DNA of 37,810 nucleotides, taken from positions 1-37,810 of the forward strand of contig JAFLVJ010000010.1 in the NCBI GenBank assembly GCA_022508375.1, read 5' to 3'. Positions within the stretch are counted from its first letter, which is position 1. Every line of letters starts with the position of its first letter. The stretch is from Clostridiales bacterium. Lineage in GTDB: Bacteria; Bacillota; Clostridia; Christensenellales; CAG-314. Shown piece after piece: positions 8,464 through 17,023 of this stretch. The notes under the pieces were generated by a model. That model saw only the letters and a list, made by a program, of their open reading frames with translations, was not told where the DNA came from and did no database searches. A program made the position numbers and the translations under genes.

Positions 8464-9753
8464 ATGAAAAAAACTAGTATATTGTTGCTATTTACAATAT
8501 TGCTGACGCTTGTTGTGGGCTTAACGGCATGTCACGACAATCCCACCCCGTCGAAAGAGCACACGCTTCCCTTCCTTACGGTAAACGGTAAGTACGTTGT
8601 GGACGATAACGGAAACAAAGTTGTGCTTCGCGGCGTTAATGCCGGCGGACTGGGTGTAATCGAGCGGTGGATGACGGGATTTGACCGAAATTCGTCTGTT
8701 GCCCGCGATCACTATTCCATCAGCAAGATTTGGCTGGACCGTTTCGGCTACAAAGACACGGTAGCGCTGTGGGAAATCTATCAGGAAAACTGGTGGACGG
8801 AAACGGATTTTAAAAACTGCGCAGCCATGGGGATAAACGTAATCCGTTTGCCCTTCACCTACATGGATATCGACTTCGGCGCTGTTGTCAACTACGACAA
8901 CGCGGGAAAGTTCGATTTTACCTTCCTGGATAACTTCGTTGATATGGCGGAGCAGTACGGTATATATACTATTCTCGACTTACACGGCGCCTACGGCTCG
9001 CAAAACGGTCAGGACCACAGCGGATTGGTTTTAAATTCGGCAAGCCAAGTCAGCTTCTACAAAGATGAGCGCATGATAAATTTGACAACCAATCTGTGGC
9101 GCGCCGTCGCTGAGCATTTCAAGGATAATCCTGCCGTTGCAGGTTATGATTTGCTCAACGAACCGGTGGAAAAGGGCAACGGCAGTACAGGTGAGAGGCA
9201 CTGGGCGGTATTGGACCGTTTTTACGACGCTATTCGCGCAACGGGCGACAATCACGTTGTTATTTTCGAATCGTGTTGGGGCGCCGAAGGCTTGCCCAAA
9301 CCTGCCGATTACGAGTGGAGCAATTGTATGTACTCCTTCCATCACTACACGGGTTGCGCGGGTAACGACAGGGTCGAGGAGCATTGCAAGAGTTTTGAAT
9401 CGCGCCTACGCGAAATAGAAAATGCCAAATTCGGCGTGCCACTGTACATGGGTGAATTTACCTGTTATACCAATCAAACGCAATGGACTTATACATTGGA
9501 CCTGCTCAACCGCAGAGGTTGGCACTGGACGAGTTGGACGTACAAGATTTGGGGTACAAGCGGATGGGGTATTTACAATATTCGTGGGGAAGATTGGAAC
9601 AGGGTCAACGCCTCCGCTGATGAATTGAGCGAAATCCGCAAAAAGTTCCGCTACGTACTGACGGAAAACTCAACTACCACGCTATACACCTTTGCGTCCG
9701 GCAAGACGTTATTTGACGTGATAAGAGAATCGTGTATTTCTGTTGAATCCTAG
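8464..9753 (+). CDS. GH5 family glycoside hydrolase lipoprotein (429 aa)
   Basis: Secreted glucanase-type enzyme with a signal peptide and lipobox GLTAC (Cys23). The mature part is one GH5 TIM barrel. It opens with GKYVVDDNGNKVVLRGVNAGG, followed by GINVIRLPFTY, LDLHGAYGSQNG (His174), the acid/base motif LLNEP (Glu233), YSFHHY and the nucleophile motif MGEFTC (Glu331). The layout resembles exo-beta-1,3-glucanase and endoglucanase members, so a beta-glucan is the likeliest substrate; the exact linkage is uncertain. The only ribosome binding site candidate is a weak AAGG 12 bases upstream, inside the promoter, so the transcript may be leaderless. An 81-base gap with no terminator leads to the SGNH esterase gene, so the two are probably co-transcribed. 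Divergent from GH3. Confidence 0.9.
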   Translation: MKKTSILLLFTILLTLVVGLTACHDNPTPSKEHTLPFLTVNGKYVVDDNGNKVVLRGVNAGGLGVIERWMTGFDRNSSVARDHYSISKIWLDRFGYKDTVALWEIYQENWWTETDFKNCAAMGINVIRLPFTYMDIDFGAVVNYDNAGKFDFTFLDNFVDMAEQYGIYTILDLHGAYGSQNGQDHSGLVLNSASQVSFYKDERMINLTTNLWRAVAEHFKDNPAVAGYDLLNEPVEKGNGSTGERHWAVLDRFYDAIRATGDNHVVIFESCWGAEGLPKPADYEWSNCMYSFHHYTGCAGNDRVEEHCKSFESRLREIENAKFGVPLYMGEFTCYTNQTQWTYTLDLLNRRGWHWTSWTYKIWGTSGWGIYNIRGEDWNRVNASADELSEIRKKFRYVLTENSTTTLYTFASGKTLFDVIRESCISVES

Positions 9754-9834
9754 CGCTTTGCGACGTCTTCAACCCAAACATACTCGCCTTAGCTGTTGCC
9801 GAGTAAAATATATTTAGTATAAAAGGAGATGGGT

Positions 9835-10740
9835 ATGAACCGATTTTTGAGAACCGTTTGCGTTTTTGTGTTGTTTTTGATGGTTTTTACAATGCTTGTT
9901 GCGTGCAAACCCGATAACAACACGCCACCAAGTTACACGCCACCTGCAATAGAGTACACAATTGACGAAAGCGTACTTCAAACAAACAAGACGGCAAACG
10001 ACTCCGAGTTTTACGCCAGCGCAGTCACGCGCGTTAGCAACAGTCCGCTTGCAGGAAAGACCATATACTGGCTTGGTTCATCCGTTACATACGGAGCTAA
10101 CTCGGGCGGGGAATCCATGGCGGAGTTTCTTGCCGCTAAGACGGGCGCCAACTGCGTAAAGGACGCGGTATCGGGTACTACAATATTCAACGACGGCAAA
10201 AGTGCCGCTACCGGCAAGGACTCCTACGTCAACCGACTTGTAAACGGTACTAAATTCGACACAAGCGCACACGTTGACGCATTTATTTGTCAAATATCCA
10301 CCAACGACGCGCGTAATGACCGACTGAACAAGCGCGGTGAAATAGCGGAAGGCAAGGACAGAACGTACTTCGACACGGCTACAACGCTGGGTGGAGTGGA
10401 GTACATCATTTCCTACGTAGTGGAAACTTGGCATTGCCCCGTGTATTTCTACTCGGGTAGTTTCTTCGGCGATTCGGGCGTACGCTCAAGTAGCAATCCT
10501 ACGGGCACCAACTACGGCAAGCTCATTGACGACGTTAAGGACGTTGTATCGAAGTGGCAAAACTACGGTTACGATGTTGACGTCATCGACTTGTTTAATG
10601 ACTCGGACTTCAATTCGCAGGTAACCGACGATTATTACAAATGGTGTACCAACGACGCAATTCACCCCAAACGCGCAGGATATTTAAACTGGTGGATGCC
10701 GTATTTTGAACAGTATCTTATAGTAAAATTTGAAAATTAA
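9835..10740 (+). CDS. SGNH/GDSL-type esterase lipoprotein (301 aa)
   Basis: The start at 9835 is preferred because AAGGAG (9823-9828) lies six bases before it; an in-frame ATG at 9829 touches the same AAGGAG. The signal peptide ends in lipobox LVAC (Cys24). The SGNH hydrolase blocks are visible: block I WLGSSVTYG with the catalytic Ser83, block III as QISTNDAR, and block V as NDAIHPKRAGY with Asp274 and His277. An oxyanion-hole candidate lies in VSGTT. The family deacylates sugars or lipids. Sitting behind a GH5 enzyme suggests removal of acyl groups, for example acetyl, from the same polysaccharide. That role is inference. Confidence 0.85.
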   Translation: MNRFLRTVCVFVLFLMVFTMLVACKPDNNTPPSYTPPAIEYTIDESVLQTNKTANDSEFYASAVTRVSNSPLAGKTIYWLGSSVTYGANSGGESMAEFLAAKTGANCVKDAVSGTTIFNDGKSAATGKDSYVNRLVNGTKFDTSAHVDAFICQISTNDARNDRLNKRGEIAEGKDRTYFDTATTLGGVEYIISYVVETWHCPVYFYSGSFFGDSGVRSSSNPTGTNYGKLIDDVKDVVSKWQNYGYDVDVIDLFNDSDFNSQVTDDYYKWCTNDAIHPKRAGYLNWWMPYFEQYLIVKFEN

Positions 10741-10763
10741 CTTTTTAACGTATGTTCATGTTT

Positions 10764-10799
10764 AAAGGGCGTCTCCAACTTGGATGACGCCCCTTTTTT
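10764..10799 (+). terminator. Intrinsic terminator of the GH5-esterase operon
   Basis: GGGCGTC (10767-10773) pairs with GACGCCC (10786-10792). TCCA/TGGA adds pairing inside the loop, and a T-rich run follows. It is the only terminator after the GH5 gene. Confidence 0.85.
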
Positions 10800-10832
10800 A
10801 TTAAAATGTTGAGTATTTTAACGTAAATTCAG

Positions 10833-10861
10833 TTGCTTTTTAATTTTTTTTATAATATAAT
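10833..10861 (+). promoter_or_regulatory. Promoter of the TlpA-lipoprotein operon
   Basis: TTGCTT (10833-10838), a T-rich 17-base spacer and TATAAT (10856-10861). An overlapping TATAAT at 10851 is badly spaced. The leader to 11035 is about 165 nt with no obvious riboswitch fold. Confidence 0.65.
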
Positions 10862-11034
10862 AAATAAAATTAGCCTGTAATGTAATATCTACGAGAGCAA
10901 ATATATATTTGCAAACTGTGGCTCAACTTGTATCGTTTCGAGCCGCACGTGTAGGTTATCAGGCGAGTAAATTACTCGCCATTATTATTTTATATGGCGA
11001 TGTAACTAAATTGAAAAATTCGGAGGTGAAAGCA

Positions 11035-14000
11035 ATGAGTAAATGGCGAAAAATAGCGATTATTCTTCTTTGCATCACGATAGTGACGAGCTTGGCGCTC
11101 GCAGCGTGCAAATCTAAGGGATACACGATATACGTCAAAAGCCTAGGCGGCGTTGGGGTATCCGACGTTACCGTGACGGTGAATTTACCTGACGGTCCGT
11201 TCACAAGCAAGACGGATAGTGACGGTAAGGTGGAAGTCAAGGCTAAAAAAGGCGAGTACGATGTAACGGTTGCCGACCTTCCCCTTGGCTACAGCACGGT
11301 GGACAGCACCTACAAGACATCCAAGGACGACAATACACTCGTAATTTACGTTAAGTCATCGGTAATACTGGATACCGTGCCCGATAATAAGGTCTATAAG
11401 GAAGGCGACGTCATGTACGACTTCTCGATAACAGACAAGACGGGTAGTAGCGACGAGACTTACACATTGTCCGAGGTTTTAAAGACCAAAAAAATGGTGT
11501 TGCTCAACTTTTGGAATACGCACTGTACTCCATGCATGGGCGAAATGCCCGAGTTGGAGCTTGCTTACAGACAGTATGTAGAAGATGCCGAGGTATTTGG
11601 TATTAACGTACCTCTGCTAGGTGCTGACCGACTTGCTGATGTCAAGGGAGTTAGATCCAATCAATACACCGATCCCGACGGAAACAAATTTTCGTTGACC
11701 TTCCCATTGGCGCTTGACGACAACAACATGCCGTATCACTTTGCCATGACGGCAATACCGGTAAGCGTGGTAATTGACCGTTACGGCGTAGTGGCGCTCA
11801 TTCACACGGGTAGCATGGACAAGTCGAACTTTGTGTCTTTGTTTGCCAAGTACACCTCGGACGATTACGTTCAGGACGGCTCGCTTGGCGGCGGTAACGG
11901 TGGCGGTGACGGTGAAGAGCTTGAATGGGCTAAGCCCAACGTTACTCAACAAGAGTCTTCCGTTATCGAAGCTGCAATTAACGGTGCCAACTTCAACGGT
12001 TCGTACCACCCCGATACGGAATCCGCCGATGCCGAGTTCTCTTGGCCTTGGCTGGTTGGTGAAACCAACAACGAAAAATATATTTATCCGGCAAATCACG
12101 AAGTTAACTACTCATTTGCAACAATCTACACCAGCGTGACGATATCTGACGTCAGCGCAGGTAGCAACGTGGTACTGGTGTTCGACTTGCAGTGGTCGTG
12201 CGAGAACTTGTGCGATTACTTCTACGTGATAATAAACGATATGCTTGTTTATGAATACACAGGTACGGAGCAATGGGGCGAGTGGCAAGATTGCTACGCA
12301 CTTGTTGCCGACGAACCCGGCGACTATACGCTGTGCTTGATGTATGTCAAGGATCAGGAAAAGAGTGAAGGCGCCGATACGGTACGCATCAAAAACATGC
12401 GAATGATAACAACGTCGCAGATTACCGCCGATTCTCTTGATATGCCCAGACAGGCGGCACGCGGTTGGAACGACGGTGACTTTACCAGTTACGTTAGCGT
12501 AGTTAAGGATAGCGAAGGTTTCTACCACAAGGATACGGTAGATGGTCCCTATATCCTTGCTGACTTGATGAGCACAACCCCCTTCAACAAAAGATTGAAC
12601 ACAAGGTGGTCTATTGCCGAATTTGCAATAAACGACTACTTCAATTACAACGAGGGACTGGACATAGACGACCCCGACTACTACGACAAGTACGACCCGA
12701 CCAAGGACGACACCGACGCAATCACTCTGTGGGCAATGGCGGCAAATAACTCGGAATTACCGGGGCTTACACTTGTAAACGATGAGTTAATAGCGCTGTT
12801 AAATAAGTTTTTCAAGACGCAAGTAACCAACTTTAACGACAATATGTGGTTGGAGTTGTGTAAGTACTTCGATCACTACGGCACTGACGAAAGCGACACC
12901 GGTATTAACAATTCCAGCCGCAATCCCATACGCGGACTGCTCAATTCTACCGCAGTTCCAACTGTCAAAGCGCATGACGGTGCATTTAATGACTTGAAAA
13001 ATATTCCGGACGAGTACAAAAACAACGTTCTTCTTACCCGTCTGATTGTACCGCGTGGCTTTAAATACGTGTTTGTACCCGAAAAGAGCGGTGTATATCG
13101 TTTCAGGTCGCAAAGTAAGGAACTGTGTGATACTATGGCGTGGTTGCACCGTTACGAAGACGAGTTTTTGGTTAATGACGAGGACTTTTTGGTTACTACA
13201 GTCAGTCAGCTTGAAAACCCGGACGAAAGCTACAATTTTATTCTTACCTACTACCTTGAAGCGGGACGTAAGTATATCCTTGCAACCTGCTTTTCGGATA
13301 TGTATGTAACAGGAGAATACACCTTTACGGTTGAGTATCTGGGTACATCTTATTACTCATGGCAGTACGCTTCGCGTAATAACTTTACCACGTCAGATGA
13401 TGATATGACCCAAATCGTCAACTATTTTAACGTTATGCCGGTGCTACACACCGACGGTAAGTATTACAACGCCAAGAAGGACGCTGACGGCAACTACATT
13501 GCGGATAGTTTCGGTAACTATGTTGCAAATCTCAGTGACCCCATCTACGTTGATTTCCTGACCGGTGCACGTTTCTTCGATAACGGTTCGTTGGGATTGT
13601 GCTTTAGCTACAGCGATAAGGCTACAGTTGTTAAAACGCTTAGCGGAATCTTTTCCGTCATGTGGAGCAAACCGAAACCAAGTGATGCGGGTTGGCCTGA
13701 CGCTATGCCTCTTGCCAGCATCAAGGGTTCGGCGTTGACCAATAACGATTGGGATAAAATAATCGAAAGGTTGTACGCTATATATGGTGACAGCGTGTAT
13801 ATCGAAGGCGAATATGTCGATGCGCTCAAGGCGTGTAACTCCATTGGTTCCGTAGCGGATTTCCTCAAGAAGTATTATCTCAACTTCTTCGACCAAACTT
13901 ATATTCGTTACGACAGTAAATTGGGTATTCCCGAATCGCGCTACAAGGACTACACGGATATAGTACTTAGATACTACAACGCTGCTAAGGCATACAAGGG

Positions 14001-14169
14001 CAACGCCGAACGCGGTTACGCCGACAGAGGATGCGTACAGCTTACCGAGGAGTTGCGCGACGCATTGGATATGTTCTGCAAGCGAGTGGGCGGTTTCCCC
14101 GAGTTAGATACCGACTGGATGCGTCTGTGCGCTCACTTCGAATATCTCGGTCCGTATCAAAACAGCTAA
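11035..14169 (+). CDS. TlpA-type thioredoxin lipoprotein with large C-terminal extension (1044 aa)
   Basis: The start is set by CGGAGGTGA at 11021-11029. Lipobox LAAC gives Cys25. Residues about 28-115 look like a carboxypeptidase-regulatory/CnaB-type beta-sandwich (DGPFTSKTDSDGKVEVKAKKG). Residues about 120-285 form a TlpA/AhpC-like thioredoxin domain with active site HCTPC (Cys164, Cys167) and cis-proline AIPVSVV (Pro242). A glycine linker (about 283-292) leads to a beta-rich region (about 300-475), an unnamed module at about 482-616, a PPC-like beta-sandwich (about 660-760) and a second copy of the module at about 803-1044. Ordinary TlpA proteins are under 200 residues, so the extension is unusual. 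A membrane-tethered thiol oxidoreductase with surface binding domains is the likely role. The next gene shares the same module, and the electron source may be the polyferredoxin-TlpA protein at 17024. Confidence 0.8.
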   Translation: MSKWRKIAIILLCITIVTSLALAACKSKGYTIYVKSLGGVGVSDVTVTVNLPDGPFTSKTDSDGKVEVKAKKGEYDVTVADLPLGYSTVDSTYKTSKDDNTLVIYVKSSVILDTVPDNKVYKEGDVMYDFSITDKTGSSDETYTLSEVLKTKKMVLLNFWNTHCTPCMGEMPELELAYRQYVEDAEVFGINVPLLGADRLADVKGVRSNQYTDPDGNKFSLTFPLALDDNNMPYHFAMTAIPVSVVIDRYGVVALIHTGSMDKSNFVSLFAKYTSDDYVQDGSLGGGNGGGDGEELEWAKPNVTQQESSVIEAAINGANFNGSYHPDTESADAEFSWPWLVGETNNEKYIYPANHEVNYSFATIYTSVTISDVSAGSNVVLVFDLQWSCENLCDYFYVIINDMLVYEYTGTEQWGEWQDCYALVADEPGDYTLCLMYVKDQEKSEGADTVRIKNMRMITTSQITADSLDMPRQAARGWNDGDFTSYVSVVKDSEGFYHKDTVDGPYILADLMSTTPFNKRLNTRWSIAEFAINDYFNYNEGLDIDDPDYYDKYDPTKDDTDAITLWAMAANNSELPGLTLVNDELIALLNKFFKTQVTNFNDNMWLELCKYFDHYGTDESDTGINNSSRNPIRGLLNSTAVPTVKAHDGAFNDLKNIPDEYKNNVLLTRLIVPRGFKYVFVPEKSGVYRFRSQSKELCDTMAWLHRYEDEFLVNDEDFLVTTVSQLENPDESYNFILTYYLEAGRKYILATCFSDMYVTGEYTFTVEYLGTSYYSWQYASRNNFTTSDDDMTQIVNYFNVMPVLHTDGKYYNAKKDADGNYIADSFGNYVANLSDPIYVDFLTGARFFDNGSLGLCFSYSDKATVVKTLSGIFSVMWSKPKPSDAGWPDAMPLASIKGSALTNNDWDKIIERLYAIYGDSVYIEGEYVDALKACNSIGSVADFLKKYYLNFFDQTYIRYDSKLGIPESRYKDYTDIVLRYYNAAKAYKGNAERGYADRGCVQLTEELRDALDMFCKRVGGFPELDTDWMRLCAHFEYLGPYQNS

Positions 14170-14237
14170 AAGTTTTAGTCACAACCTAAACACAACATAC
14201 ATTTATTAGAAAAAAAACTAAAAGGAGATAAGAAACT

Positions 14238-16874
14238 ATGAAACGCATTACTAGAAACTTAGCAATCTTCGTGATTGTTTGTGTCATGGTACTGTCAATG
14301 GTGGCGCTTGTAGCTTGCAAAGGCTCCGGCGTTTACACCGTCAAGGTTGTAGGTACCGACGGTAAACCCTACGCCGGCGCAGTTGTTCAACTGTGCAAGG
14401 TTGAGTCCAGTGGCAGTCTGTCCACATGTTACGAGGGCGTTGCTACCGACGCTCAGGGTGTCGCAACGTTAACTGTCGGCAAGGAAATCCCAGATAAAGA
14501 CGTTGACGAAATGGAAGTTCACTTGTTTGGCTTGCCCGCATATCTGACTGCCGACTCCGTCAGGATGAAGAAGGGCGAAACAGTGACAATCACGCTCAAG
14601 AACAACCTCAAATCCCCCTCCGGCGGTACAGGTGAAGGCAGCTACGGCCAGGACAAGTTGGGCAATGACACTCTTACTATGAATCCCTACATCGTTGACA
14701 AAGGCGCGTACGAACTCAAGTTTACATCTGCTACTCAACTGATATTCTACGAGTTCCGCGCTCTAGACGTAGGTATTTACAAGGTGTACTCAGTTGGCGA
14801 TGTTGACGCAGCCGTTACGCAACTTACCGGTACGGAAATGACCGGTATCCGCAATACAGGTGATCCGAATTACACTAACGACAACATTAGCGCAACGGAC
14901 AAGAACTTTAGTTATGAATTTATTGTTGACGACAGCCTCATGGAGCAGACCAAGGGGATGAATAATGATATCAACTACGGCGCTTGCTACTTCGAAATTT
15001 CTCTTAAAAACGCCGAACACGTCAACAAATCTGCTATTATCGTATTTGAGTACGTGGACGAATACTCTGAAGAACCTCCCGTCGAAACAGTTCCCGTTAA
15101 TCCTTCAAAAACACTTACCGTTTACGGCGAACAAGACGGAGCATACACCGATCTTGACATGGACATGACCTGTGTCAAAGGTGACGACGGTTATTACCAC
15201 GTAAACGACAAAGATGGCGCAATAGTTATTGCTACTCTAGGTAACGACACTGTATTCCCACGTGTACTTGGAATGAGTTTCCTTTCCATCTATCGTCAAG
15301 GTCAAACGCTCAGTTTCTACGATAGTGTGCTTGGTAAGAATAAGGACTACGCTCCGCTTGTAGAGGCTTATACGCAAGCTTGCAACAGCGAAGGCCGTTA
15401 TCCGCTGACAGACGAACTGATTGATTTCTTCAGCACTTACATTAAGGGCACACAAATTGAAGATTGGTTGGCAGAAGAACTCAACACTCTCCTTCCCGAA
15501 GGTAGGGAATGGATTGTATGGTGCGGTTACTACGCCGAAACTTATACAGGTGGCGACGGCTCATCCGAAGAAAACGCTATTTATCTGACGGAAGGTGTGC
15601 TTACCATTTCTGTTGCGGCAGGTGGATCCGTTTACTACTCGTCCTATTACAATCCGGAAGTAACCTACATGATTACGTCGGAAGAAGCAAATATTAAACT
15701 TTCTGTTTACAACGCTTATTATCCCGATGAAGTGATGGAGTATGTCTCCAGTGATTACTCCTGGGGACTTGATGTGTACGTATCTGCATCTCCGCGTTCA
15801 CTGTATTACTTTGTATTCTCCACCGAGGACGGCGCAGCTGCAACGTATGACGTTACCGTTACAATTTACGTAGCGGAACCGGAACCCGATGGCTCCTTCG
15901 ACAATCCATTTGTAATTGACTACTTTGGTTGGAGAGGCGGAGAATGCACAAGTGTATTGGGTGACGGAAGTGGTGAACCTCTTTACTACATCTACACTGT
16001 TAGCGAGTACGATGATGATGGATTGTACTTCTACCTTGGCGAAAACACCATGATATCTTACGTAGAGTACGTAGATTCCGACTTGGTTCCTCACCAGTTA
16101 AGTTATGACCAGATAAAGGATGGCTTGAAGGGTCTTCCCGTCGAAACAGTGATAACCATTGCTGTAGGCACCGAACTGGGCGAAGGTTTGTTCTCGTTTG
16201 CGCTTTACAACTCTCCTTTGGGTGGTAAGGGCAATGCTTACAATTTGTCTGAGGGCAAACATACAGTTGTCGTTCCTGCAGACGGAGTGGTGTATTACGC
16301 CGTAAATAACTACAGCGCATACGCCGTAAACATTACTATCACCTCCGGTTCAACTAATGTTTCTCTCAAGGCGTACGACATCATGGTTGGTGAAGATTCC
16401 GCTACGCAGGTATCATCTTCCGCTAGCGGTTTCACCTACACGGTAAAAGTCGGTCAAGGCATTCTTCACTATTTTGTATTCTCTACCGTTAACGGACTGG
16501 CAGATTCCTACGACATTGAGGTAGCGGAAGAGTACATCATTCCCGAAGGTTCGTGGGACAATCCCATTGTAATTAAAGAATTTGGCGTACAGCACGGCGA
16601 AGTAACAGAGATAGATTGGATGGCTATACCCGTTTATTTCACATTCACTGCAACCGAAAACGTAACACTCTATTTCGCTCTTGGCAACAATACAGTTGTT
16701 GACCAAATAAATTGGTATCATGAAGAAACCGAACAAGGCGAATACTATTGTGATTGGGAAAACGGTGTACAAGTTCCTGCCGGTGCTGTTGTGACCATCG
16801 CGGTTGTTACAGCAGATGGCGAACTTGGTCCTGTTAGCTTCACAATTTCCAATCAACCTATAAATGCCGACTAA
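14238..16874 (+). CDS. Modular surface lipoprotein (878 aa) sharing a module with the TlpA lipoprotein
   Basis: It lies 68 bases after the TlpA lipoprotein with AAAGGAGATAAG before the ATG, so it is probably in the same operon. Lipobox LVAC gives Cys27. Residues about 30-125 form a CnaB/SpaA-like Ig domain (VVGTDGKPYAGAVVQLCK). Residues about 310-431 match the unnamed module of the preceding protein: GYYHVNDKDG, then PLTDELIDFF, ending REWIVWCGYY. The last 430 residues are about four beta-sandwich repeats of PPC type, alternating forms such as GSFDNPFVID / GSWDNPIVIK with ENAIYLTEG / GNAYNLSEG. There is no thioredoxin motif and no catalytic site I recognise. It is likely a surface partner or ligand-binding subunit of the TlpA lipoprotein; the function is unknown. 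A bidirectional terminator follows. Confidence 0.75.
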   Translation: MKRITRNLAIFVIVCVMVLSMVALVACKGSGVYTVKVVGTDGKPYAGAVVQLCKVESSGSLSTCYEGVATDAQGVATLTVGKEIPDKDVDEMEVHLFGLPAYLTADSVRMKKGETVTITLKNNLKSPSGGTGEGSYGQDKLGNDTLTMNPYIVDKGAYELKFTSATQLIFYEFRALDVGIYKVYSVGDVDAAVTQLTGTEMTGIRNTGDPNYTNDNISATDKNFSYEFIVDDSLMEQTKGMNNDINYGACYFEISLKNAEHVNKSAIIVFEYVDEYSEEPPVETVPVNPSKTLTVYGEQDGAYTDLDMDMTCVKGDDGYYHVNDKDGAIVIATLGNDTVFPRVLGMSFLSIYRQGQTLSFYDSVLGKNKDYAPLVEAYTQACNSEGRYPLTDELIDFFSTYIKGTQIEDWLAEELNTLLPEGREWIVWCGYYAETYTGGDGSSEENAIYLTEGVLTISVAAGGSVYYSSYYNPEVTYMITSEEANIKLSVYNAYYPDEVMEYVSSDYSWGLDVYVSASPRSLYYFVFSTEDGAAATYDVTVTIYVAEPEPDGSFDNPFVIDYFGWRGGECTSVLGDGSGEPLYYIYTVSEYDDDGLYFYLGENTMISYVEYVDSDLVPHQLSYDQIKDGLKGLPVETVITIAVGTELGEGLFSFALYNSPLGGKGNAYNLSEGKHTVVVPADGVVYYAVNNYSAYAVNITITSGSTNVSLKAYDIMVGEDSATQVSSSASGFTYTVKVGQGILHYFVFSTVNGLADSYDIEVAEEYIIPEGSWDNPIVIKEFGVQHGEVTEIDWMAIPVYFTFTATENVTLYFALGNNTVVDQINWYHEETEQGEYYCDWENGVQVPAGAVVTIAVVTADGELGPVSFTISNQPINAD

Positions 16875-16950
16875 TCGGATTGAGTTGTCAGACTTGATTG
16901 GTTAAATTCACTATTTGTGTAGTAAATTTGAACTGAACAAAACATTACAA

Positions 16951-16985
16951 AAAAACAAGAGAGAAGCCAATTCTCTCTTGTTTTT
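16951..16985. terminator. Bidirectional intrinsic terminator between convergent operons
   Basis: A perfect 15-bp inverted repeat (16951-16965 with 16971-16985) has a GCCAA loop, a GC-containing core (CAAGAGAGAA) and A/T ends that give a T-run on either strand. It serves both the lipoprotein operon and the convergent polyferredoxin operon. Confidence 0.92.
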
Positions 16986-17023
16986 ATTTTATCTACTATT
17001 TACTGTTTTGTTTTTTTGACAGT

